Source: Saccharomycopsis malanga (lineage: Eukaryota > Ascomycota > Saccharomycetes > Ascoideales > Saccharomycopsidaceae). Taken from it: a stretch of 64,000 bases of DNA. A program made the position numbers and the translations under genes. Location: positions 806,001-870,000 of the forward strand of contig CP025321.1 of the NCBI GenBank assembly GCA_004014935.1, given 5' to 3'. Positions 11,280 through 21,103 of the stretch are shown here, one piece after another (position 1 is the first letter of the stretch; every line of letters begins with the position of its first letter). The notes under the pieces are model-generated. The model was not told the DNA's origin and did not search any database. It worked only from the letters and a program-made list of their open reading frames with translations.

Positions 11280-11285
11280 ACGCGT
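11280..11285. promoter_or_regulatory. MCB (ACGCGT) upstream of the G1 cyclin
   Basis: ACGCGT lies 333 bases before the cyclin ATG. This is the MluI cell-cycle box bound by MBF/SBF-type factors that drive G1/S genes, including G1 cyclins. Binding here is inferred. Confidence 0.5.
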
Positions 11286-12384
11286 GGAGCTGCGCCTTGA
11301 TGTGCATCCTTCAACATGCAATTAAACGCACCTAGATGCATGCGTATCCTGCATATAGAGACACACGCATGCGTCTACCAGCAGGGATATGCGTCTCCAG
11401 GCCTCGCCAGGAGGCCATGGCAACCCTTTTGCAGAGATTGCGAGCACTGCGCCGCCACCTGGCACTGAGCTTTAGTATAGCTAGTGTAGCTAGCATAGCT
11501 AGCATTACTATGCTGGTGCTGCCGCCGCGCATGGAATGGTCTGGCCGGCCACTGAGACAGCCGCTGCGTATCATGAGGGTATGCCCTATGATGTATGGCT
11601 GTATGCTGATAGTTGGTTGGCATTCTGATCAAAAAACCCTTCTCACAACCCTACAAGTAATAGTTCATACAGCTGTATGCTGTATGTTCCTACAGGACAC
11701 AGGCACCTCACTTCTACTAGCTACCTATATCCTTACCTGGCACCCAGACGACGGCCCTCCTGCCATTCTCATTTCGCAGGCGTTTTCTGTATACAGCGTC
11801 AGCGGCCCTACAGGACATCGCCAAAACGCATTTTCATTCGTCACATCCCGCCTGAGACACAACGCTCTCCATTATTTTATGCGGGCGCCGTCGCTGTAGC
11901 CTGAAGGAGGGTGGCCCACATGCACCACAGGTAAACTACTAGAATAAACCACCCCTTCCCCCATTGAGCCCTCTATATCGTCTTCCCTTTGCCGTCTGGC
12001 GCTCAGCGATTGTTTCGATGCCCCATAGTGTGGTCTGCAAATCGTAAATTAACAAACACGCCTCTTTCTCGGGCAAATTTTCCTACATTGTTACTGGAGC
12101 TCCTTCCAGTTGCACTGCTACTATACTTTGTTCCTTCACCAGCCTTCCGTAATTGGTAATCAATTAACTACTGCCTCAGTGAGAGAAAAGGTTCACCATA
12201 TATCTATCTACTTGTTACCCCGCCGTTGAAACTAAAGTTTCACTCCTAATAGATATAGCCTTGGATCTACGCCCGTTGTAGAAAAGAAAAGACTAAAGTA
12301 TAAGCACCAAAAAGGTTATTCTAGAAAGGGTGCGTGGGCGTTCCTGTTTATTATAACAACACATGTAGGAAGGTGTTGGAAGGT

Positions 12385-12431
12385 TTTTGATTATACAATT
12401 CTTGGAAAACTTTTGATTATACAACTCTTGG
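12385..12431. repeat. Two 21-bp direct repeats
   Basis: TTTTGATTATACAATTCTTG and the next G (12385-12405) recur at 12411-12431 with a single change, five bases apart. They lie about 1.4 kb upstream of the cyclin gene. Function unknown. Confidence 0.8.
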
Positions 12432-13156
12432 TTGCCCCAGACAATCAGTGCCTGCCGAAAAACGCGAGAGTCATGGTGTGCATGCGTGGAGTATGATACT
12501 TACATTAACATGCATTACAAGGCATTAACATGCATTAAACTGTTGTATAGTGTCTAACAATAAAGAAGCAATAAGAGAAAAACCCGGTAGAACAGTGAAA
12601 ATGTATTTTCAAAGTATGCTGATGAACAGGTGTTCAAAGGTCGTGGTGGTACCCCTGAATGCAGCAGAAAGATACCGAAAGTAAGAAACAAAAGGGCCTA
12701 TAGTAGTGCGAGCATGCACTGCTGATCAACATAGGGATCCTCAAGGCACTTTGAAACAGGTCAATCTGATTTGTCGAGGGTTAGTGTGGTTAGTAGCGTT
12801 TATAGGTATATTATAGTTGACATGCTAAAGTTCAGGGTATGCCAACGTTGAAGCTAGATGCGTGGCATTCTGACATGTTTTAGCATAGGCCGACTGAAAG
12901 CTTTAGTGTTTCTACTAGTAGTCGATGATCAATAAGTTCTATTCGTTGGTCTATGCTTTAGCGCTCTTTATCTTATCAATGGCAGTGGGAAACGAAGCTA
13001 TTTGACTGTTGAATTGACTTGGTCAAATCCTGAGGATGATCAGATGGGGGAAACTAGAATGATGAGCCTTGTAAGACGATCATGTGCGCTATTGTAAGGA
13101 TAGAATACTAAACAATAAGCCCAAGCCCTAACAATTAGGGACACTCTTAGTAGTCT

Positions 13157-14671
13157 TCAAAGATATTCTTTTACCAAACGGTGGTCTCTGTATGGGTTGT
13201 AATCCAAACCAAAGGTTTTACACATAATGTAGAACCCCATGGTTGCACACCAAGCAATGCCACTATAAATGATTAATCTTGCTACAATTTCGACGTCGTA
13301 GCGTGGTTTGAATGCGCCGCAAGATGATGTTTCGATTTTTTGTTCCTTCTTGTCTTTATGGCTCTGTTGTTCTGTTTGATTACTGTTTATCAACTCGTAG
13401 ACATCGGCCATTGAGTCTGGACCTTGTTTGTCAACAATCTCGGGGCGACGGGCGATATTTTTCACAAACTTTGGAATGTCAGCAACTTCGTCATTATCCA
13501 AACGCTTGATAGAGCTATTATAAATGGTGCTGTAAGATTCTGTTGACTTGCTGACTGGGCGGAAGTAATTTCTAGGAATGTAGAATCCAATCTGGGAATA
13601 TATAGGTGGCAAAATACGAAGGAGTATTTTTTTACTAAATGTTTTCCATACCACCACAAGAGTGATTCCCATGAGGACCCGTAGAGCAGCCTTGGCAAAT
13701 CCTAAAGAGTTGTAGTCAAAAGGCACGGTCACCGAGGTATCAATACCAAAGTTTGTATTGACTATTTGCTTGGTGAATCCCCATCTTGCAAAATAATAAT
13801 GTGTTAGGTCCAAGCCCAAAAGAACTCCTAAAAACGCTACTGAATCATCAAAACAAGGACAGTCATCTACGGGCTGTGCATGGAAATGTACACACAAGAC
13901 TATTGCAGACACAATACTTAGTGGAATGAGAACATTTCCATATTCCAGATTCAATAAGAGCGAATCCCAATGTCTTCCTACAATGTTCCGGAACAAGAAA
14001 CAAAACACCCCGATCAAAGACCCCACAAGAATGTCCAAAAACCCATGCATCCCACAGTATATTCTGCCAAAAATCAAGCTGAAATAGTACACGAAGATAA
14101 ACAGACATATAACCAAGTTCTGGGCTGCCGTCATCCTATGGTAAGGGCCGTTAAAGTAGTATGATACAAGCACAAGCGTCACTGATGTGGCATTAGCAGA
14201 ATGCGACGATGGAAACCCATACTCCTTGGCAGTATAGCCACTCATTGTGATCCGGTGCAACGGCGGAGAGCGTGGACGAGGCAAACAGAAATAATCCTTA
14301 CAACATCCAGACAAGTATATGCCTAATCCAAGCACCCACACCAAATCTCTCGTGATATCCACAAGGCCAAACCAGAAGGGCAACGGAAGCATAATCACAT
14401 AAAACGTATGAGATGCCAAATTCGCTGTCCAGGAAAAATAAATGTCCAATGGTCTGCACAATAACGCCTGTTGGATCCGGTTAAGAACAGGAGTCTCTCG
14501 CTGCACCCAGGGCAAACACACCGCCCGGAGTTTGTATCGTATTGGCGACAACTTGAGCTTATAATGGTCATCAGACTTGTTTCCAGCATCAGCCATATTA
14601 GTAGCTATTATGTCAGCAATAACCATTTTACTGTTGCTCTTGATCTCCCTTATTTCCACTATATTTCTCAA
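13157..14671 (-). CDS. LCB3: Sphingoid long-chain base 1-phosphate phosphatase (Lcb3/Ysr3 family)
   Basis: An ER membrane lipid phosphatase that removes phosphate from (dihydro)sphingosine 1-phosphate, so that exogenous or recycled bases can enter ceramide synthesis. All three PAP2-superfamily motifs are present: Lys125 with PRPRSPPLHR (131-140), PSSHSAN (154-160) with His157, and Arg203 with GMHGFLDIL carrying His209 and Asp213. About eight hydrophobic helices run from ~85 to ~350, and a last one lies near the C-terminus. The length (504 aa) fits S. cerevisiae Lcb3 (409) and Ysr3 (404) with extra loops. The annotated start (14671) is followed by in-frame ATGs at residues 16 and 26; MVIADIIATNM could be the true N-terminus. 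It could equally be called YSR3, since the two yeast genes are paralogues. Confidence 0.88.
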   Translation of the reverse strand: MRNIVEIREIKSNSKMVIADIIATNMADAGNKSDDHYKLKLSPIRYKLRAVCLPWVQRETPVLNRIQQALLCRPLDIYFSWTANLASHTFYVIMLPLPFWFGLVDITRDLVWVLGLGIYLSGCCKDYFCLPRPRSPPLHRITMSGYTAKEYGFPSSHSANATSVTLVLVSYYFNGPYHRMTAAQNLVICLFIFVYYFSLIFGRIYCGMHGFLDILVGSLIGVFCFLFRNIVGRHWDSLLLNLEYGNVLIPLSIVSAIVLCVHFHAQPVDDCPCFDDSVAFLGVLLGLDLTHYYFARWGFTKQIVNTNFGIDTSVTVPFDYNSLGFAKAALRVLMGITLVVVWKTFSKKILLRILPPIYSQIGFYIPRNYFRPVSKSTESYSTIYNSSIKRLDNDEVADIPKFVKNIARRPEIVDKQGPDSMADVYELINSNQTEQQSHKDKKEQKIETSSCGAFKPRYDVEIVARLIIYSGIAWCATMGFYIMCKTFGLDYNPYRDHRLVKEYL

Positions 14672-16288
14672 AAACTCTCAGCCGCCGTACAATTTATAGC
14701 AATAACTCCAATAATACGCTTAAGTCACCTGCAACAACCGGTCAATCCTTGATATTAGTTTCTCTTTATCAGTCTGTATATAAACAGGACAGGCCCCTTC
14801 TGATTTTTCATAATTTTTTGCAAGCGCCTTCATGTACTGTTCTGCTCTTATCACCGCGTATCGCACATGATTGTCCGGTAATTGCTAAGAGGCATCCTAA
14901 GGCACTGCGAGATTACATGATAATATAATATTAACTGAAAATTGTTAGAAAATATAAAGCAAATATTTATAAAATTGGCTAAAAGTGGTACTTTTTGCCC
15001 TTGTATAAAGTTTTCTGTAAATATGTTCAACAATAGTGTTATTGTTGCAGGTGTATCAGAAGTTTATCATTGAAATCCAACTATGAATATTACCATTAAT
15101 TATATCTTATCATAACATTATACAATAAATCCTCATGAATGTACATTCTTGAAAAGATCTGAGAAGGGTCACAGTTGGTATGCTAAACAAGCGGGCCAAA
15201 AAACTACCAAGAAAAGAACAAAACGAGAAATTTATTGCAAAATACTTAGGTTGTAAGCAAAAAAAAAGCATTTATGATTTACCTTTATAAAAATTTACCA
15301 CTTTATATGCTCAACAGCTCTCTATATTTACAATTCTAATTTGAAAATACGACGGTAGTCGTCCATTGCCTGACATTATTAACAAAATCAGGATATTCAA
15401 GTAAAAGATCGAAAGAGTTTTTTTTCCTAGTTTTCGTCATAGTATTTGCTTGATTAATCAATCATCTCTGTAATAATCATGTTCATGACAATAATTTCAG
15501 AATTGAAAATTAATTACCTGCCTGCTATTTGGGTGCTCAAATAAATAAGTGAAAAATGTCACGTACTTCAATAACAGTACTCAATTTTACAGTGACTGTT
15601 CTAATCAGTACACACGCAATTTACACATACTCAACTATTACCAAGTATTCTGAAATGAAGAAGATGATATAAACCTCATTAATACAAATTTTCTGACAAA
15701 ATCGAAAAATCAAAATAGACATACAACTCGAAAATAAGAACTTGCTATGACAGGGTCCTTTCAAATTTTCACTGTGTGCTCTTTTTTGAAAAACTAGGTA
15801 TGCTTCTCTCTAACACCCAATTAATTTAGAATTTCAACTCACTGTTCCAAACTCCCTTATAAACTACCCACAGTTGGGTAATATCGAGAACATTAGTGAA
15901 AGAACGTATCAAGACAAATATGTGCTTTTATAGTAATAATATCTTACATGTATTTCTACAAAAAAATGAAAAATCCAAATAAACCAAAAAAATAAATAAA
16001 ATAAAAGCCATGCAATTAAATTCCTGAAAACTGTGGAGCAAAAAAAGAGGTGAAAATCAAAGTGCTTGAAAGCAACGACGATTACATCTATAGAAAACCA
16101 TTGGACAACCTGGTAAAAATCAAAAAAAGAATCACTTGTAATAACTAACAAAGCAAATGGTATAAAAGCAGAAAAGCAAGAAAGAAAAGCAAATAAAGTA
16201 AAACGTAAAAATCAAGTCGTTAATAGCATCAGTAGACAAAAAAAAAAACAAAAGAACAATGAAAATAGAGAGAATATGATTGTAAAAG
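14672..16288. other. AT-rich intergenic region
   Basis: These 1.6 kb between the LCB3 start and the SPO7 stop, both genes on the minus strand, are AT-rich with many A runs. I see no gene, RNA gene or repeat. The LCB3 promoter must lie at its left end. Confidence 0.6.
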
Positions 16289-17881
16289 CTACGAATAACG
16301 TCTTCTTCTAGCTTTTGAGCTTGAGCCTATTTTCTTGATCTGGTCTTGAATTTTATCAAAAGTCTCGTCGTCAAAGGTGTTCCTCTTTTCGTCATCGATT
16401 TCCACCACCTCTTCATCGTAATTGTCGGAACTGGCACTTGTAAAAGGTTCCAACAAATCGGAGGTGGAAGAAGGATTAGGATCTGTAGTGCCTGAGGAGA
16501 TATGAGATTTTCTACGCACTCTGCGGTCGTCACGATCCTTTTTTAACAATTCAGACTTGTTAAGAATGGCGTTGTTGACTGGAGAAGGTGAGCGGGAAAT
16601 ACTTCGGGCATTGTCAGTGGTGTCAGGACGATCAGATTCGAAAGATTTGAGTAGTTGAGTTGTTAAAGGGGTTAAAGTAGATTGATTGTTGTTGAAATTT
16701 GGGGTTGTTGGTAAAGATAGTTTTCTATTGTTGACTCTTGAAGGAGATTTGGAGGATGAATTCAAAATAGGGTTAGATGGGGAAGACAAGCGAGGAGAAT
16801 GATGTTTCACCAATTCATTATGTAACACCATTTTTTCTATGGCTAAAATATCAGTATCATAACTGATAGAATAAATGAGTTTGGTTCTTCTGGTGAATTC
16901 CCGTAGCCAAAATTCATTTCTGAAAAGTTCCCAATTTTCTCTGACGTTAGGGTTGAAAACCCTCGAATTAAGACTAAGCTTGATATTGAAGGTGCTGTTC
17001 AAACTTATTTGATCATAATTAGAATTCAAATGAAGTAGCACTAAACGAAGTTTCAAAATCTTTAAAATTTTTAAAAAGCTTTTTATGTAGCAAAAGTTTT
17101 TATCAACGAAAACTTTATTAAAGGGCAATCCCTGTTCTACAAACCAGATCAAGACATTGATAACAATCTTGAAACATATCTTGAACACGTCTAGAAGCTG
17201 ATCAAAGATGGATTTAGGGAGTTTGATCAATCTTATGTTCAATTGCCTAAGGGATTTGTTGGTGAGATAAAGAAACTTTCTAGGCATGATGATTGTTCTT
17301 TTGTATTCGCCGCTGATATGGAAAAGTATCAAAGTGATGATTTGAAACACCAAGAAAAACTTGAGGAAAAGATTCCAAGGTTTGGCACCGTTTTCTACAC
17401 CTGGCAAAGTCTCATGATTGGAGGTGAAATAGAGTTTCAAGAATATTATGCTGCTTAAAATAATAAGGGTAAAATAAAACATGAGAAACTTTGTTCTGAG
17501 AGACTGTTGTTCTGAATATTGCATTCGAAGATTCTGCTCCAATATAAGTAGATTTCGGAAAATCTTGAATTGTTTTGAACTGAAAGTATGTTTGGATTTC
17601 CGTCTTCTGTTCTTCAGATATGAGACATTGGAATCTGAAGACGCGTAATCAGTGCTATCATTGGCACTACGAGACTTTCTCGACGACCGTTTTGCAGTGG
17701 GCGAACTTGTTCTCAGATGGCCTTTGGGGGTTAATGAACCGGAGTTATTTGAAGACACGGGCGTCAACTCATTATTGTTCCTATTCATTATGGTTTCCGA
17801 AGAATACGACGACGGCGAGGATGGCTCATTGGCACCCGAATATTCATTTTGTTTCAACTCTACTGGAGGTTGAAGGTCCAT
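16289..17881 (-). CDS. SPO7: Spo7-like regulatory subunit of the Nem1-Spo7 phosphatase
   Basis: Spo7 binds the phosphatase Nem1 at the nuclear envelope/ER; the complex dephosphorylates lipin Pah1 and so sets the balance of phospholipid against triacylglycerol. The core has the Spo7 hallmarks: FRNLLILEQNLRMQY followed by SLRTKFLMFYF, two membrane helices (about 131-151 and 171-188), and near residue 310 the family signature NPNVRENWELFRNEFWLREF. S. cerevisiae Spo7 is 259 aa. This protein is 530 aa because of a Ser-rich N-terminal ~110 residues and a disordered C-terminal extension of about 190 residues, rich in Ser, Asp and Arg. The extension is conserved in style but not recognised as a domain. 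Confidence 0.8.
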   Translation of the reverse strand: MDLQPPVELKQNEYSGANEPSSPSSYSSETIMNRNNNELTPVSSNNSGSLTPKGHLRTSSPTAKRSSRKSRSANDSTDYASSDSNVSYLKNRRRKSKHTFSSKQFKIFRNLLILEQNLRMQYSEQQSLRTKFLMFYFTLIILSSIIFLKLYFTSNHETLPGVENGAKPWNLFLKFFLVFQIITLILFHISGEYKRTIIMPRKFLYLTNKSLRQLNIRLIKLPKSIFDQLLDVFKICFKIVINVLIWFVEQGLPFNKVFVDKNFCYIKSFLKILKILKLRLVLLHLNSNYDQISLNSTFNIKLSLNSRVFNPNVRENWELFRNEFWLREFTRRTKLIYSISYDTDILAIEKMVLHNELVKHHSPRLSSPSNPILNSSSKSPSRVNNRKLSLPTTPNFNNNQSTLTPLTTQLLKSFESDRPDTTDNARSISRSPSPVNNAILNKSELLKKDRDDRRVRRKSHISSGTTDPNPSSTSDLLEPFTSASSDNYDEEVVEIDDEKRNTFDDETFDKIQDQIKKIGSSSKARRRRYS

Positions 17882-19054
17882 TTTGTAGTTGGGCCTTTAT
17901 TATAGTTTCCTGTATTCTATATGGGATCGGTTAGGGTTTTATCAATACAGCTTTTTTCACCAAAAATTTAAAACATCCAATTAACAGTTTGCTTGTAAGG
18001 CTATTTCTTTGTTGCATTAACCTCTTGTTAAAATATATTTTTTGACTCTTTCCCTCAATAATTTTTCTCTCTTTTTTTCTTCCTTTCGCTTTTCTTAGGA
18101 ATTTTAGTGCGTGTGAAGCCGTTCCAGTCGGACGACAACTGAAATCAAGATGACTCGCTTATTATTTGACTTGAACCATAGTAATTTTTGCCAAGTTTGA
18201 TAACTTTATAAGTGTAAGAGTAAGATATACAATTTGTAGTACTGTACTACGATTGAACAGAGTACCCTTGTAGCGCCTAGTTACTACGTAAGCTGATTAT
18301 AGCGCTTACCGCGGTGATGTTTGACACAACTAATAGAGAACATGGCTTGTCTAAAACCCAGTAATGGTATAGCATAGGTTTATCTGGGCCAGGTTATTGT
18401 GTGTACAACTTATCCAGGAATACTTGAAATTAGATTGCCCATTAGGGTATTGTATATGCATATAATGAGCATCAAGTAAGGTGAAATTACTATTGTTCAA
18501 TTCTAGCAATTGTCGGTTAGAAAAGAAAGCGACAAGTTGACTCGTTTAAAGACTTGGGGCGACACGACGTCATCTAAAATGTGGTAACAGAGTCTCCAGC
18601 AAAGAGATGTTTTTTGAGACTATACTCAAACAAAATTCGATAACTTCGAGTTAGGTAATGGGATAAAAATTCTCTAAATTAATTATTGCTCGGAAATTTC
18701 TCTATCTACTTGAATTACACTCTTCAAAGTATCAATCTTCACTGGGGTTTTAAATATTCACATAGCCTCCTTATATTAGCCACTGTATATCATTATCACT
18801 AATTGGATTCCCTCCAGTCACCCTGTGTTTGAAAAAAATATCATTTGCTCAGTAAAAGGTATACTTCAACCTACACTTAAACACTACTGAGACCATCAAA
18901 ACCCAGTAAGAAGAATGGTTACGATAAAACCTGTTTTGTAGAAAACCTGTATTCTAAAAGTCTATATAACGAATTCTAATGTGCATCACGAAGAAACTAG
19001 TAAGCTTGTTTAATAAAAAAAATAAACCATAGTTTGTCGACTTTCAAACTATAT
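17882..19054. other. Intergenic region upstream of SPO7
   Basis: These 1.2 kb hold the SPO7 promoter at the left, with T-rich tracts at 17990-18100. I see no gene or RNA in the rest. Confidence 0.6.
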
Positions 19055-19789
19055 TCAATGTTTCTTTCCCTTAGCCTTATGGGAAGACTTCTTCTTATGA
19101 TGATGGTTAGCAGCAGATTGAGCACCTTGAGAAGCACCGTGTTTGGCAGCATGCTTGGCAACATGTTTTCCAGCCTTAGCAGCAGACTTTCCAGCCTTAG
19201 CACCGAGACCAATGAGTCTAGTGATGAGACCAATAATGAGCCCAAAGAACTTGTTTTGGACCCCGTCAGTGCCAACAGACTTGTCAGTATTGACCATCAT
19301 GGCTTGGGTAGGACTGGAAGAGTTACCTGGGTGGACTCTAAAGTAGTTTTCAAGCATGGTGAGTTCATGTGGAGTTAATTGGTTCATTGCAGCAATGGCA
19401 CCAGGAACAGCACTGGCGTTTTGTTTGGCTACCACAGCAGAAACCTCGGCCTTTAGGCTATCTGGAATGGTGACATTACCGGCCTGAGTTCTATCAGCAC
19501 TGGCAGCAGCAGTTGCAGAAGCTAAATAGCTTGTGAAATCAACCAGAGCATCGGTTGCCTCGTCATCGGTGTAAGAGCTTGGCTGGTAGCCAGAAACCAG
19601 AGTTACTATGGAGGAAGCATAACTGAGAGGACTAGCAGTAACACTAGATGCAATTTCTATAGAAGATGGGGCAACAGAAGCGACTGGAGAACTAGCAGTG
19701 TAATCAAGACCTACGTCTTGCATGTTGACAGGCAAAGCATTGCTGCCAGTAAGCAAAAAGGCACCCAAGAGAAAGTTTAAACAAAGCAT
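19055..19789 (-). CDS. Secreted protein with a cationic, amphipathic, His/Lys-rich C-terminus
   Basis: A 244-aa protein that I do not recognise. It begins with a clear signal peptide (LCLNFLLGAFLLTGSNA, likely cleaved after ~18). A Ser/Ala/Val-rich spacer follows, then a helical region around 85-160 (TPHELTMLENYFRVHPGN). At 180 a hydrophobic patch KFFGLIIGLITRLIGLGAKA begins, continues as Gly/Ala/Lys/His repeats (AKAGK, HVAKHAAKHG) and ends in a basic HHHKKK...KGKKH tail. There is no Kex2-type Lys-Arg pair and no GPI signal. The hydrophobic-then-cationic end could bind membranes, cell wall or metal ions; that is inference from composition. One consensus N-glycosylation site lies at NVT, another at NAS. 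The gene is divergent from the zinc-cluster factor 1.3 kb away. Confidence 0.7.
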   Translation of the reverse strand: MLCLNFLLGAFLLTGSNALPVNMQDVGLDYTASSPVASVAPSSIEIASSVTASPLSYASSIVTLVSGYQPSSYTDDEATDALVDFTSYLASATAAASADRTQAGNVTIPDSLKAEVSAVVAKQNASAVPGAIAAMNQLTPHELTMLENYFRVHPGNSSSPTQAMMVNTDKSVGTDGVQNKFFGLIIGLITRLIGLGAKAGKSAAKAGKHVAKHAAKHGASQGAQSAANHHHKKKSSHKAKGKKH

Positions 19790-21103
19790 TTTATTCCTTT
19801 AGTTGATGATACAGAAAAAGTAGTTGATGGAATCTTCACAAGAAGACCAGATTGGTTAGTTTTTATAACATAGATGTGGGATCTCGTTACCATAGATTAT
19901 GAGGATGCGCTACATGTTGAATATTTCCGTGTTCTGGTGATAGTGCTACCAAGAAGATGTAAAGACAAGAAACAGAGTTGCTACGCAAAATAAGGGTCCA
20001 AAGCCATAGTAAATGACCTAAAAGAACAAATAGACTATTTGTGAAGACATTGTTATGTGGGAACGAATGGTAACTGGAGGCCCCATCAAATAGTGGGTTC
20101 TAAAGACGCACTAGTGCCAAAATCTTGAGGCAGCTACTAGCACGCTCTGGACAGACTACTGTTTTAGGTTCAACTCATTGTTATCTAGGAGTTAAGATCC
20201 ACTGGTAACAACGTTGTACCCTTGTTGAACCGTAAATGGCTCTCTAAGAGGTTGAAAAGTTTATACTGCCTCTTTGTCTTGTGACCAGTTCTTAATCCGA
20301 ACATTTTGCTACATAAGCTTATGTAATGATTCCAATACTCTACAGTATTGGTGAAGAGATGTGGAAGCCAAAGTAGTTAGAATGGGTTTACACGCAAGAA
20401 TAGTGTAGGAGTATACGAAATTTATAGATCTATGATGAATAAGGATAAAGTTTAAAAAGAATTTGATTTTTAACAATTCAATTTTGAACAAAAATATCAT
20501 CAACTTGGGTACAATTTCCAAGCATGATCAACTTTTAAACTGTTTTACACTTCACAAGACATCTAACAAGTTTATCTTTTTGTATTCAATCAGTTTTCAT
20601 GTTAAACTCCTCTACTGCTATAACGATTCCTCACCTATACCATGGTCTAGACAATTTATTGGACTTCTCGTGACCAGGTGAAAATCCCTGCGGAAAATGC
20701 GCTCGGAAAGGAGCTTCCGATCAACAATCGGGGGTGGGATGAATGGTCTAAATAAGGAGAAAGTACCCAGGACCAAAGGAGCACGATAGAAAAGGGAAAG
20801 AATACACTAATAATAAGGGGGTGTTGCTGTCACCAGACGTTGGAATGTTATAGAGAAAAAAGACATTGAGGGTCTTTTTTGGGTTGCTTGCGACAATATC
20901 ATTTTAGTTCTTAATGCGTAACGGCTCCGTATCGTGATTGGGCTTTGACTCATTTGTCCATAACAGTGCTTAATTGCCGATTGTCTTTGAATCTTGGTTT
21001 AATTTTCTTTTCTAATTTGTTTCATTAGTTTCTTCAATCAGCATTCTGTGTTTCCTTCGCTTCACGTCTTCAGGGCCGTCCTACAATTACTCCACGTTCC
21101 ACC
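19790..21103. other. Divergent promoter region
   Basis: These 1.3 kb serve the secreted-protein gene (to the left) and the zinc-cluster gene (to the right). No gene is supported. A T-rich stretch at 21000-21050 just precedes the factor's start. Confidence 0.6.

Larger units (their letters stand above)
10948..13156. other. Long upstream region of the G1 cyclin
   Basis: These 2.2 kb separate the cyclin start from the 3' end of the next gene on the same strand. They contain an MCB site, a GC-rich patch at 11270-11960 with repeated GCTAGC and ACGCATGCGT words, a pair of 21-bp repeats near 12.4 kb and a 15-bp repeat (CATTAACATGCATTA) at 12503-12537. Reading frames in the GC-rich patch (such as 11336-11899) overlap one another on both strands and resemble nothing, so I treat the region as regulatory. 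Confidence 0.55.

Noticed and set aside
11336-11899. 187-codon plus-strand reading frame in the GC-rich patch
   Set aside because: Other frames on both strands are open over the same bases, the protein has no family-like pattern, and GC-rich sequence yields chance open frames.
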